Positions 25,821 through 35,362 of a stretch of DNA of 64,000 nt are shown piece by piece. The notes under the pieces are model-generated. The model ran no database searches. It was given only the letters and a program-made list of their open reading frames with translations, and was not told where the DNA came from. The position numbers and the translations under genes are program-made. The first letter of the stretch is position 1; each line of letters opens with the position of its first letter. Source of the stretch: Cytophagales bacterium UBA2561 (GTDB lineage Bacteria; Bacteroidota; Bacteroidia; Cytophagales; Thermoflexibacteraceae); the NCBI GenBank assembly GCA_002340355.1, contig DDLX01000037.1, positions 136,637 through 200,636 of the forward strand, given 5' to 3'.

Positions 25821-26732
25821 TTATATTCTTTCTGCAATTCTCAGTTTTGCACTTGTTGCCCGAGTATTTTTTGTCATTTCTTCGGATGATGCTAAAATTG
25901 GTTTTCGATGAATTGGCTTAAATGGTGAAATTACGTTTCCATATATATCTTTTTCTGGTTCACCAAAAAGTTTCCCTTTCGTCATAATATTTTTCACAGG
26001 GCGATCTTCAAGTGAATGATACGATAAAATTACCAACCGTCCACCTATCTTTAAAATTTCTGAAGTAGCTTTAAGCATCTCTTCTAATGCCTTAATTTCA
26101 TCATTCACTTCAATTCGTAATGCCTGAAAAACTTGAGCCAAATATTTGTATTCTCGATGTTTAGGAGCAAATTTCTCACAAACTTTTCGTAAGTCGGAAG
26201 TCGTTTCAATTGGTTGATTAATTCGTGCGCTGGCAATTCCTTTGCCTAATGTTTTTGCATTTTTAATTTCACCATAAAGCCCAAAAATGCGATGTAATTC
26301 CCTTTCAGAGTAATTTTGAATCACTATTTTGGCAGTTTTAGATTGATTTTGGCTCATTCGCATATCCAAATCAGCATCAAATCGGAAGGAAAACCCCCGT
26401 TCAGCTTCATCAATTTGGTGTGAAGAAACTCCTAAATCTGCCAAAATTCCATCCACTTTCGAGACTTGATACAATTTTAAATAACGATCTATATATCGAA
26501 AATTCGATTTTATAAATGTAAAATTTGGCGACTGAATTTCGTGAGCAATTTCCTCAGCATCATCATCTTGGTCAAATGCAAGCAACCGACCACTTTCTAA
26601 CTGACTTAAAATTAATCGACTATGCCCACCTCCGCCAAAAGTCAAATCGACATAAACACCATCAGATTTGATGTCCAGTCCTTCGAGGCATTCGGTTGTC
26701 ATTACTGGAATATGATATGGATTCAGAAACAT
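25821..26732 (-). CDS. rsmH: 16S rRNA (cytosine1402-N4)-methyltransferase RsmH
   Basis: 303 residues. S-adenosylmethionine-dependent N4 methylation of C1402 in 16S rRNA. Clear family motifs: HIPVMTTECLEGL at the start, LTFGGGGHS (SAM loop), GILADLGVSSHQID, RGFSFRFDADLDMRM, QALRIEVNDEI, ILSYHSLEDRPVK and KPI near the end. First gene of the dcw operon here, since mraZ is missing upstream. Confidence 0.95.
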   Translation of the reverse strand: MFLNPYHIPVMTTECLEGLDIKSDGVYVDLTFGGGGHSRLILSQLESGRLLAFDQDDDAEEIAHEIQSPNFTFIKSNFRYIDRYLKLYQVSKVDGILADLGVSSHQIDEAERGFSFRFDADLDMRMSQNQSKTAKIVIQNYSERELHRIFGLYGEIKNAKTLGKGIASARINQPIETTSDLRKVCEKFAPKHREYKYLAQVFQALRIEVNDEIKALEEMLKATSEILKIGGRLVILSYHSLEDRPVKNIMTKGKLFGEPEKDIYGNVISPFKPIHRKPILASSEEMTKNTRATSAKLRIAERI

Positions 26733-26918
26733 TTCCTAAATATTCTTGGGCTAAGTGTGAAAATTCAGCTTTATCTTAAAATCGTTTGTGAACTGTTACG
26801 AAACTCATTGAATGTAATTCCTTTTTACTAGATTATTTTCCAATCTTCGAGCTAGATAACGCCTTAAACAAAATTCAAAACCATCCTGTAAAACAAGTAG
26901 TTTCTTTTTACGAATATG

Positions 26919-26926
26919 CAAAACTA
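26919..26926 (-). promoter_or_regulatory. -7 box for the dcw operon
   Basis: On the minus strand TAGTTTTG fits TAnnTTTG exactly. It lies about 20 bp downstream of the TGGGN repeats and would give a leader of roughly 180 nt. No TTG -33 element at the usual spacing. Confidence 0.45.
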
Positions 26927-26946
26927 AAATATCCCTCTGAAAAATT

Positions 26947-26971
26947 TCCCCCTTCTCCCCACTTTTTCCCA
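26947..26971 (-). promoter_or_regulatory. MraZ-type operator repeats (TGGGN, 10-bp period)
   Basis: On the minus strand TGGGA (26971-26967), TGGGG (26961-26957) and GGGGA (26951-26947) occur with exactly 5 bases between them. In E. coli MraZ binds TGGGN repeats separated by 5 nt upstream of the mra/dcw operon. The position just upstream of the -7 box fits regulation by MraZ, which must be encoded elsewhere. Confidence 0.6.
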
Positions 26972-27175
26972 CAAAAGTTTTTCATGCTTATCAGGTATAA
27001 ATCTTATACTTAAAATGAGGCTATGGAAGAATACGATTTTGCCATAGTGGTTCTTTTTTAGAAGATATCTTTTTTGCCAAATCAAAAATATAAATTATAC
27101 CATATTTTTTAATTTTCATCCTAGCAATAGTTATAGCATAAGAAACCTTTTCTATTTAATTATCAAATACGCATA

Positions 27176-28387
27176 TTACACATAATTTGGATAGATCGAA
27201 AAGTGTACTTTTTTGACTTCTTCCAATAAAACCATTCGTAATTCTTGTATATTTTGTTTACTAGTTGCCGAAATAAAAACTGCTTTAGGTAATTTTCCAA
27301 TATACATTTTTTTGAGTTCTTCGATAGTAGGCGGGCGATCTGAAATTTCTTCTCCATTTTCATCCACTAAATCAGGAGTACGGTACAAATCAATTTTATT
27401 AAATATGAGAATGATAGGTTTCTCACCTGCTCCGATTTCGACTAAAGTTTTTGTAACTACTTCTAAATGTTCCTCAAAGGAAGGGTGTGCCACATCAATA
27501 ATATGTAACAAAATATCAGACTCTGTAATTTCGGCAAGGGTCGATTTGAAACTTTCGATCAAGGTGGTAGGCAATTTTCGGATAAAACCGACTGTATCAC
27601 TCAACAAAAACGGAATTCTGTCCCAAACTAACTTCCGTACCGTAGCATCTACCGTAGCAAAAAGTTTGTTTTCAGCAAAAACATCGGCTTTCGTCAGCAA
27701 ACGCATTAGGGTCGATTTTCCGACATTGGTATAACCAACTAAAGCAACTCGTGCCATTCGCTCCCGTGATTTTCTACGTGTAATGCTCTGTTTATCAATT
27801 TTTTCTAACTTATTGCGTAATAAAGCAATTTTATCTCGGACAATACGACGGTCAGTTTCTAATTCGGTTTCTCCTGGTCCTCTCATTCCAATCCCCCCTT
27901 TTTGCCTTGATAAGTGTGTCCACATTCGAGTCAGTCGAGGCAATAAATATTCATATTGTGCTAATTCCACTTGGGCTTTGGCTTGTGCTGTTTTTGCCCG
28001 AAGTGTAAAAATTTGCAAAATTAAGATACTTCTGTCAATAATCTTACATTGTAACTCTTGTTCTAAATTTCGGGTTTGAGAAGGAGATAAATCATCATCA
28101 AAAATCAAAACGTCGGGTTCTTCGGCTTTGACATACGCCCGAATTTCCTCCAGTTTTCCTTTCCCAACAAAGTGTCTTCTATCGGGATTATCTAATTTTT
28201 GAGTAAAACGATAAATCGTTTTTACGCCTGCAGTTTCGGCTAAAAATTCTAATTCATCAAGATATTCGTTTGTTTTTTCGAGACTTTGATATCGCTTAAC
28301 AATAGCGACTAAAACCGCTCTTTCTTTTCGGGTGGCGGTTGCTTCTACTTTAAATCGGTGCTGACTTTTGCGTTTACTTCGTGCCAA
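27176..28387 (-). CDS. hflX: Ribosome-associated GTPase HflX
   Basis: 403 residues. HflX splits stalled or stressed ribosomes. The N-terminal nucleotide-binding domain contains HFVGKGKLEEI, DRSILILQIF and the glycine-rich GGIGMRGPGETELETDRR; the GTPase domain follows with G1 GYTNVGKST, G3 DTVGF, G4 NKID and G5-like ISATS. Shorter C-terminus than in E. coli, as usual outside gamma-proteobacteria. Monocistronic; ATG at 28387. Confidence 0.95.
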   Translation of the reverse strand: MARSKRKSQHRFKVEATATRKERAVLVAIVKRYQSLEKTNEYLDELEFLAETAGVKTIYRFTQKLDNPDRRHFVGKGKLEEIRAYVKAEEPDVLIFDDDLSPSQTRNLEQELQCKIIDRSILILQIFTLRAKTAQAKAQVELAQYEYLLPRLTRMWTHLSRQKGGIGMRGPGETELETDRRIVRDKIALLRNKLEKIDKQSITRRKSRERMARVALVGYTNVGKSTLMRLLTKADVFAENKLFATVDATVRKLVWDRIPFLLSDTVGFIRKLPTTLIESFKSTLAEITESDILLHIIDVAHPSFEEHLEVVTKTLVEIGAGEKPIILIFNKIDLYRTPDLVDENGEEISDRPPTIEELKKMYIGKLPKAVFISATSKQNIQELRMVLLEEVKKVHFSIYPNYV

Positions 28388-28569
28388 GTGACGTAAGGTA
28401 TTTATTTTCTGAAAATTAGGCTACAAATTTACAAGAATTTTAGGAATAATTAAGACATGCCTATAAAAATTATTTTATTGAGAATCAGTAGCTTAAAATC
28501 TAATATATCTTAATAATTTGAAAGAGTTATTTTTAAGAAATCTTGTTTATCAACTAAATGAAAAACAAA

Positions 28570-28603
28570 AACTCTCCAAACTTTTTGCGATGCTTGGAGA
28601 GTT
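28570..28603 (-). terminator. Terminator of gltA
   Basis: 10-bp stem AACTCTCCAA (28570-28579) with its complement (28594-28603). Left of it lies AAAAACAAAA, a U-rich tail on the minus strand; the right side has TTTT, so it may work both ways. 43 bp after the citrate synthase stop. Confidence 0.8.
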
Positions 28604-28645
28604 TTAAATAGTTGATAATCAATATCAAATATAGAATTGGGGAAT

Positions 28646-29935
28646 TTATGCACGTTCTTCGATAGGAACATAAGGACGAAGTGTGTAACCAGTGTACAAC
28701 TGTCGAGGTCGTCCGATAGGCTGATTTGCTTCGCGCATTTCTTTCCATTGAGCAATCCATCCTGGGAGTCGTCCCAAAGCAAACATAACGGTAAACATTT
28801 CTTTTGGAATACCCAAAGCACGATAAATAATACCTGAATAAAAATCGACATTGGGGTACAGCTTCCGAGATACAAAGTATTCGTCTTCGAGAGCGACTTG
28901 TTCCAATTTTTTGGCAATTTCTAACATAGGGTCGTCCACGCCAAGCTTTTCTAATACATCATCACAAGATTTCTTGATAATTCGCGCACGTGGATCAAAG
29001 TTACGATACACACGGTGTCCAAAGCCCATCAATCGGAATGGATCATCACGGTCTTTCGCCTTCAAGACATACTTATCAACATCGCCACCATCTGCTGCAA
29101 TCATTTCAAGCATTTCGATAACTGCTTGGTTTGCACCACCATGTAATGGTCCCCAAAGTGAATTAATACCACCAGCAATCACCGTATATAGACTAGAGTG
29201 TGCTGAACCTACAATACGTACAGTTGCCGCAGAACAGTTTTGCTCGTGGTCAGCATGTAGAATGAGTAGTTTATTTAGAGCATCAGCAACTACAGGATCT
29301 ATTTCGTACTCATAAGTTGGCAACGAGAACATCATTTTCAAGAAATTAGAACAATAATCCAAGTTATTATCAGGATAATTAACTGGATGTCCCATTTCAT
29401 TTTTATACGACCAAGCAGCGATAGTAGGTAATTTCGCCATCAAACGAGTAATCGTCAAATCTACCTCTTCCGCAGGACGATAAGGATCTAAAGAGTTTGG
29501 ATAGAATGCAGATAATGAGCAAATTAAAGATGATAAAACGCCCATTGGGTGCGCTGAAGCAGGAAAACCTCGCATAATTTCCAATACGTCCGAATGTACC
29601 AATGTATGATTTCGGATACCTGTATCGAATTTTGTCAGTTGGTCTTCAGTAGGCAATTCGCCATAAATCAATAAATATGCTACCTCCAAAAACGAAGCTT
29701 TGTCTGCCAACTCTTCAATCGAATATCCTCGATATCGAAGTTCGCCTTTTTCACCATTCAAGAAGGTAATCGCACTTGGCGTAGAACCTGTATTTTTAAA
29801 ACCTACATCCAAGGTAATTAACCCTGACTGCGCTCGGAGTTTGCTGATATCCAGAGCTATTTCATTTTCAGTCCCTTCTAATACGGGCAACTCATAAACA
29901 TTGCCATCAAAATGTAATTCTGCTCTTTTTGACAT
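28646..29935 (-). CDS. gltA: Citrate synthase (type II)
   Basis: 429 residues. Condenses acetyl-CoA and oxaloacetate, first step of the TCA cycle. Family features: YRGYSIEELA near 70, the catalytic His in LILHADHEQN (near 235) and in GPLHGGANQAVI (near 270), MGFGHRVYRNFDPRA near 310 and the catalytic Asp in NVDFYSGIIYRALGIP near 370. The long N-terminal extension and ~430 residues mark the hexameric Gram-negative type. Preceded by a long AT-rich leader with a potential hairpin (29969-30013). Confidence 0.96.
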   Translation of the reverse strand: MSKRAELHFDGNVYELPVLEGTENEIALDISKLRAQSGLITLDVGFKNTGSTPSAITFLNGEKGELRYRGYSIEELADKASFLEVAYLLIYGELPTEDQLTKFDTGIRNHTLVHSDVLEIMRGFPASAHPMGVLSSLICSLSAFYPNSLDPYRPAEEVDLTITRLMAKLPTIAAWSYKNEMGHPVNYPDNNLDYCSNFLKMMFSLPTYEYEIDPVVADALNKLLILHADHEQNCSAATVRIVGSAHSSLYTVIAGGINSLWGPLHGGANQAVIEMLEMIAADGGDVDKYVLKAKDRDDPFRLMGFGHRVYRNFDPRARIIKKSCDDVLEKLGVDDPMLEIAKKLEQVALEDEYFVSRKLYPNVDFYSGIIYRALGIPKEMFTVMFALGRLPGWIAQWKEMREANQPIGRPRQLYTGYTLRPYVPIEERA

Positions 29936-30289
29936 TATAACTTAAAATTTTAAAGTGATTTAAAACATCAAAATTGGTACGGAACATCAAGGTTCTAAAA
30001 ACAACCAATTTTGGGAGTAAATACTAAATAAACTTGCGATTCGGGGTAGATTTTGAGCGAATATAAAAATTTTTTGTGGATATACCTAAGACAGAATTGT
30101 TCCATTTTAGCCCGATTTCTTGAATCTTTCTCTTTTTACAGATAGGTTAAATGAAATTTCTTCATTTTTTTTTTATAAATAGTAAAACATAACTCATAAA
30201 TAAATGATTATCAATTATTTATAAATCAGTCAAATCTTAAAAATGATTATCAATAAAATTTATGAATGATTACAAAAAAATTGAAAATC
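29936..30289. other. Leader region of gltA
   Basis: 354 bp without a gene. Notable: a 10-bp inverted repeat CAAAATTGGT / ACCAATTTTG (29969-29978 and 30004-30013) enclosing a smaller GAAC/GTTC pair, 34-78 nt before the gltA start; and two copies of AAATGATTATCAAT (30202-30215, 30241-30254). Confidence 0.5.
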
Positions 30290-31495
30290 TTACGGGACAC
30301 TTGCTCGAAATAGACTAGAAGGAACCAAACTTCTTATAGTGTAGTTTTGAAAAGCAGAAACAAATATTACCTGTCCTTTTTTTAATTCTATCCTTATTTC
30401 TTCACATTTTATAATCAATTTACCTTCTAAAATAATTAAAATTTCAGGAGAGTCAGAAGTATGTTGATAAACTTGCTGATTTGAAAGACAGATTTTAGTA
30501 AGTTTAAACTCTTGAGCTGGTGTAGGATAACAAAATTCAAATTCACTAATTTCTTTGTTATCAAGTATTTGAGGAATGATAGAATCAAATTTAGTATTGG
30601 CTAATAATTCAGGAATATCCATATGTTTTGGAGTTAAGCCTCCTCTTAGGACATTATCCGAATTTGCCATAATTTCAATATTTGTTCCTCTTAAATAAGA
30701 ATGTAAGATGCCTTCAGGCTGATAAATTCCTTTGCCTTTTGGAATATGTACTAAATTCAGGAAAAAAATTGAAAAAATTCCTCTATCTAAATCTCCATTT
30801 GGAAGAGCAAAATCTTCCAAAGCTCTTTTTGCCCAATATTCGGGCTGATGTTCTGAAAATGAACTTTGAATAAGCCTTTTGGCAAAAGGTCTTAAAACGT
30901 TATTAACCTGATTTTGAGAAAGTTCCATCACAAATTGATACAACTCTCGAAGGTTTTGGGTTTTAAAATGAGGCTGTAAGCATTCAAACTCAGGAATTGT
31001 CTTCAAAAAATGTGTAATTTCAGAAACTATCCGAAACCCATGTAATAGCCAAAAATCTGTTAGAGCCACCATCAATTCGGGCTTATGATTTCGGTCTCGA
31101 TAATTTCTATGTGGGGCATCTAATGGAATTTGTGCTTGATTTTCACGTTCAAAACCTAATTGAGCTTGTTTTTTGCTAGGGTGAACCTGAATAGAAAGCA
31201 TCTGCTGGACATCCAAAACCTTAAATAAGTAAGGTAACTCTGTAAATTTTTGAAAAATAGTCTCTCCAAGAGTTGAAATAGGATTTTCTTTGATGTAAGT
31301 TCTGAGGTTTATTTTATCTTTTTGGGTTATCAGGTAGGAAGGTGATTTAGCATGTGTTCCCATCCAAAGTTCCGCAAAAGGAGCATTTTCAAGATTTGTC
31401 ATTTCCAATAAATCAGGAATAAAAGAAGTCCCACCCCACGCATAATTTTGGATAGAAGGTGCTAATAAAGAAATTGTTTTTGGTGTATTTGACAT
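30290..31495 (-). CDS. manA: Mannose-6-phosphate isomerase, class I
   Basis: 401 residues from the ATG at 31495 (MSNTPKTISLLAPSIQNYAWGG), where the alignment with the family begins; the longer frame upstream is not conserved. Interconverts fructose-6-phosphate and mannose-6-phosphate. The zinc site is formed by Q and H of LSIQVHPSKKQA, E of HKPELMVAL and H of PEGILHSYLRG, followed by NSDNVLRGGLTPKHMD with the catalytic Arg. Feeds GDP-mannose synthesis with manC at 370-1446. Confidence 0.93.
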   Translation of the reverse strand: MSNTPKTISLLAPSIQNYAWGGTSFIPDLLEMTNLENAPFAELWMGTHAKSPSYLITQKDKINLRTYIKENPISTLGETIFQKFTELPYLFKVLDVQQMLSIQVHPSKKQAQLGFERENQAQIPLDAPHRNYRDRNHKPELMVALTDFWLLHGFRIVSEITHFLKTIPEFECLQPHFKTQNLRELYQFVMELSQNQVNNVLRPFAKRLIQSSFSEHQPEYWAKRALEDFALPNGDLDRGIFSIFFLNLVHIPKGKGIYQPEGILHSYLRGTNIEIMANSDNVLRGGLTPKHMDIPELLANTKFDSIIPQILDNKEISEFEFCYPTPAQEFKLTKICLSNQQVYQHTSDSPEILIILEGKLIIKCEEIRIELKKGQVIFVSAFQNYTIRSLVPSSLFRASVP

Positions 31496-31941
31496 TTTTG
31501 CAAGAGATTTTTCAGGACAAAACAAATAGTTCGTTTGCAGTATTTGTAGAAAATGCAAAGATTTATTTCGTCATTTTTAGAAATTTTCACTTTTTGGATA
31601 TAGAACATCTTAAAATAAAAGAGAAAATAGCATTAATTAGATTACTTCAATATAAAGTATCTTGTCGTAATAGTATTTCTTTTCAAAAATAAATATCTCA
31701 TATTAAATATATAATTAATAAATTATATAACGATTGACTGGTGACATTTTGGTGTTAGTCCCTATTCCACTCAAAAATTTAAATTCTGAAAAAAGCTAAG
31801 TAATTTCTTACTTAATATCAGCTTTTGGATTAAAAATTGTCCTATCTTTCAGATTAATTGTGTGAGATTATTGCCTTATAATTTTGGGAAGTGTCCTGAT
31901 TCTCACCGAGAAACGAACCAACTCAATCTTAGAAAAGAACA
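31496..31941. other. Divergent intergenic region upstream of manA and the sensor phosphatase
   Basis: 446 bp, AT-rich. A bulged hairpin lies at 31791-31826 (AAAAGCT/AGCTTTT outside AAGTAA/TTACTT). A box one base off the TAnnTTTG consensus, TATCTTTC, is at about 31849. No gene seen. Confidence 0.4.
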
Positions 31942-34900
31942 ATGAAGCATTTACCCTATACAACTTTATTTCTGAACCTAATTTTTTTTCTACTTTTTAT
32001 ACAAGTAGCTCAAGCTCAGCGTTATAACTTTAGAACATGGTCATTAGCTGAAGGATTACCTCAATCTCAGGTTTTCGAGTTGATGCAGGATTCTAGAGGT
32101 ATTTTGTGGATGGGGACAAATGGAGGAGGGTTAACTCGATTTGATGGTAAAAATTTTGAAACTTTTACAACCGAAGACGGGCTAGCCAACAACCAAATTC
32201 GACAAATCATAGAAGCAAAAGACGGACATTTATGGATTTTTACATTGGCTGGGCTTTCTCGTTTTGATGGACATACTTTTAAAAATTATGGCGAAGAAGA
32301 AGGACTAAAAATTCTTAATTTCTGTCATGGCTTCGAAGATAAAAAAGGACGAATTTGGTATGCGAATAACTTTAACCAACAAGTCGGCTATTTAGAAAAC
32401 GATACTCTAGTTGATATTACTCAAAAATATCCTGAACTATCCCATAATCAAGTATTTAGAAGTATCTTTATTTTGCATTCAGGACGTATCTTGATTGACA
32501 CCCGACAGGGACTTTATCATTATGAAAATGATTCCTTATCGTGGTCTCCTCTAAACAATTTATTTAAAGACAGCATCCAAATCATTCCATTTTTCGAAAC
32601 CTCTGACAATAAATTATTCTGTGTAGTTTCACCAGTCAATCAACGCAATAATTTTGTCCCCAAAATTATCAACCTGCAAACAAATACATTAGAAGAATAT
32701 CCTGATACACTTTTATCTGCACTTAATAATGTTCGAGATATTTATGAGGACAGACAGGGAATATTATGGTTTGGTTTGGGTAATGCAGGTTTGGTACGTT
32801 TTGATGGAAAACAGGTGCAAACTTTTACTGAAGCTAATGGGCTGGCTAGCAATTCTATCCGCTCTATAACCAAAGATAGGGAAGGAAATATTTGGTTAGG
32901 GACTAACGGATCGGGTTTAGTTAAATATACAGAAAGTCCTTGGACAATTTATCAAGAACAACACGGACTAAATGCGGGATTTGTTTGGTCAATTTTAGAG
33001 AAGAAAGATGGGAATATTTGGTTGGGGACATCTGAGGGAATCGTTAGTTATGATGGACAAAAATTTGAACATTTTATCACTCAGAAAGGGCGGAATGAAA
33101 TGGGCATTTTGCATCAAATGGTCGAAAAAGAAGATGGAAACCTTTTGCTTGGAACTTATACCAGAGGCTTATATGAATTTGATGGAAAAGAGGCTCAATT
33201 AGTCAATGAAAAGTATGGCTTACAGCCTATTAGTTTAGGTTACTTGATGAAGGATAACAATGATTTATGGCTTTTTCAAAACCAAACCTTGATTCGACAT
33301 CAAACAGAAAAAACTACTATTTTTACTACTGATCAGACTCATTTAAATGGTCTTGCTTCACATATTTTAAAAGCTAAAAATGGGGATATTTGGTTCTCAA
33401 TGAATAACGGAATTGGACGATATAATGGAAAAAAATTCCGAATATTTACTGGTAAAGATGGTTTAAAGAATGTCAATATAATGCAAGCTACTGAAGATAA
33501 CTTCGGACGAATTTGGTTTGCTACTTTTGGCGAAGGCTTGATCCAATTTGATGGAAAAAAATTTCATCCATTTACCCAACAACAAGGATTAAGCTCAAAT
33601 ACTATTTATTCTATTACAACTGATAATCAAGGGAATATATGGGCTGGAACACAACTTGGCGCAACGAAAATTAGTCTTACTCAGACAGGGGAAATTAAAA
33701 CGATTGAAAACTTTGGTAAAAATGATGGTTTTTGGGGAGTAGAGACTAATGGGAAAGCCATTTTATGTGATAGTAAAGGAAATATTTGGGTAGGAACGAT
33801 TGGCGGTTTACAAAAATATTCTCCTGAAAAAGTCATTTCAGATTCTGTTCCGCCTCAAGTGCGCTTGAAGGAAATTCAACTTTTTATGAAAAAAACGAAC
33901 TGGAAATCGAACGAATTTCAAGAGTTTTGTGAATTGAAAAATCCCTTTAATGTACCTCAAAATTTGGTCTTGCCTTACGATAAGAACCATTTAACTTTTC
34001 GTTTTGAGTCTTCCAGTTTTCGCGTTCCTGAGAAAGTACGTTATCAATGGAAATTAGACGGTGTAGATAAGGACTGGTCTCCAATTACCGATAAACATGA
34101 AGCCGTATATGCTCATTTGGCTCCGAATTTTTATGTTTTTCATGTCCGTACAATGAATGACCAAGGAGTTTGGAGCAAAGAACTTACTTATGCATTTCGG
34201 ATTACTCCACCAATTTGGGAACGCTGGTGGTTTCTTACATTTAGTTTTTGTGGAGTGATGGGATTAGTAATAACAGGAGTTCGGCTACGGGAAAAACATC
34301 GAATCAAAGTTATCAAGGAAAAGAATGAAAAATTGGAGCATACAGTTAAGCTCAGGACTCTTGAACTAACCGAAAAAAATGCGGAATTAGAACAACAACA
34401 AGAAGAAATTCTAGCCCAAAATGACCATATTAATGATCAGAATCAGGAACTTCAACGTAAAAATGAAAACATTACCGCAAGTATTAATTATGCCAAACGA
34501 ATTCAACAAGCCATATTGCCTTTTGAAGAGCGTATTCAAGCAATATTTCCAGAGCATTTTATTCTTTTCAAACCTAAAAATATTGTTTCTGGTGATTTTT
34601 ATTGGTTTCAACAAATTGATAATCAAAAATTTATAATTTCTGCTCTGGATTGTACAGGACATGGAGTACCCGGTGCATTTATGAGCATGGTGGGTGATGC
34701 CATCTTGAATCAAGTAGTTTTAGACAAACATATTGATGATGCCGATGAAATTTTGAATGCACTAAATCAAGGGATTCGGTTAGCTCTTCGGCAAGAAAAC
34801 TCAGGAAATCAAGACGGGATGGATGCGAGCCTTTGCGTAATAAATTATGCTCAGAAAATCATGCAATTTGCAGGAGCCAAAAACCCGCTTTATTATGTTC

Positions 34901-35226
34901 AAGATGCCCAAATGAACGTTATCAAAGGTGACCGTATGCCAATTGGTGGAAGTCAATATAGTTTAAAACAAAAGTTTACCCGACATAATATTTCATTTGA
35001 AAAACCTATTGTTTTTTACATTTTTTCGGATGGATATCAAGACCAATTTGGTGGAGTTCCCGCTAAAAAATTTATGGCAAAACATTTTCGTGAACTACTC
35101 TTTTCGATCTCTGAAAAACCTGTAATTGAGCAACGTCAAATTTTGGAAGAAACTCTTCAAACATGGATGCAAAACCAAGAACAAATTGATGATATTTTGG
35201 TAATTGGAGGACGCATTGGAGGTTAA
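31942..35226 (+). CDS. Propeller sensor with PP2C (SpoIIE-type) phosphatase output
   Basis: 1094 residues. Signal peptide 1-26, then about 14 two-component-regulator propeller repeats (roughly 30-640, unit G-x-I-W-x-G-T ... G-L-x-x-F-D-G), a Y_Y_Y domain (about 650-745, YQWKLDGVDKDWSP), one membrane helix (about 757-780), a coiled coil (785-850), and a SpoIIE/RsbU-type phosphatase (855-1090) with metal-binding GDFYWF, DCTGHGVPGAFMS, GMDASL and FIFSDG-like YIFSDGYQD. It is the transmembrane layout of Bacteroidota hybrid sensors, but with a Ser/Thr phosphatase in place of a histidine kinase, so it probably dephosphorylates an anti-sigma-factor antagonist or similar protein on sensing an extracytoplasmic signal. 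Confidence 0.9.
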   Translation: MKHLPYTTLFLNLIFFLLFIQVAQAQRYNFRTWSLAEGLPQSQVFELMQDSRGILWMGTNGGGLTRFDGKNFETFTTEDGLANNQIRQIIEAKDGHLWIFTLAGLSRFDGHTFKNYGEEEGLKILNFCHGFEDKKGRIWYANNFNQQVGYLENDTLVDITQKYPELSHNQVFRSIFILHSGRILIDTRQGLYHYENDSLSWSPLNNLFKDSIQIIPFFETSDNKLFCVVSPVNQRNNFVPKIINLQTNTLEEYPDTLLSALNNVRDIYEDRQGILWFGLGNAGLVRFDGKQVQTFTEANGLASNSIRSITKDREGNIWLGTNGSGLVKYTESPWTIYQEQHGLNAGFVWSILEKKDGNIWLGTSEGIVSYDGQKFEHFITQKGRNEMGILHQMVEKEDGNLLLGTYTRGLYEFDGKEAQLVNEKYGLQPISLGYLMKDNNDLWLFQNQTLIRHQTEKTTIFTTDQTHLNGLASHILKAKNGDIWFSMNNGIGRYNGKKFRIFTGKDGLKNVNIMQATEDNFGRIWFATFGEGLIQFDGKKFHPFTQQQGLSSNTIYSITTDNQGNIWAGTQLGATKISLTQTGEIKTIENFGKNDGFWGVETNGKAILCDSKGNIWVGTIGGLQKYSPEKVISDSVPPQVRLKEIQLFMKKTNWKSNEFQEFCELKNPFNVPQNLVLPYDKNHLTFRFESSSFRVPEKVRYQWKLDGVDKDWSPITDKHEAVYAHLAPNFYVFHVRTMNDQGVWSKELTYAFRITPPIWERWWFLTFSFCGVMGLVITGVRLREKHRIKVIKEKNEKLEHTVKLRTLELTEKNAELEQQQEEILAQNDHINDQNQELQRKNENITASINYAKRIQQAILPFEERIQAIFPEHFILFKPKNIVSGDFYWFQQIDNQKFIISALDCTGHGVPGAFMSMVGDAILNQVVLDKHIDDADEILNALNQGIRLALRQENSGNQDGMDASLCVINYAQKIMQFAGAKNPLYYVQDAQMNVIKGDRMPIGGSQYSLKQKFTRHNISFEKPIVFYIFSDGYQDQFGGVPAKKFMAKHFRELLFSISEKPVIEQRQILEETLQTWMQNQEQIDDILVIGGRIGG

Positions 35227-35362
35227 AATGAAATTTTAGAGGTTATTTAAATTTTAAATAAAATATTGATTATCAGATATAAAATAATATTTTGATGATG
35301 TCACTATACTAAAACAACAACATCCAAATTTTTTTAAATAACCCCCAAACTAACTATTTTAC

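Larger units (their letters stand above)
26733..27175. other. Leader and promoter region of the dcw operon, no mraZ
   Basis: 440 bp between hflX and rsmH where mraZ would be expected. I read both strands and found no MraZ-like frame. The region holds the TGGGN repeat array (26947-26971), a -7 box (26919-26926) and a leader of about 180 nt before rsmH. A minus-strand frame of about 36 codons ending near 26806 is not recognisable. Confidence 0.6.

Noticed and set aside
26733..26946. mraZ upstream of rsmH
   Set aside because: All minus-strand frames were read; only a ~36-codon frame is open and it has no MraZ features.
27000..27060. Hairpin CTATGG/CCATAG as hflX terminator
   Set aside because: The T-run lies on the plus-strand side, so it does not fit termination of the minus-strand hflX; no plus-strand gene precedes it.
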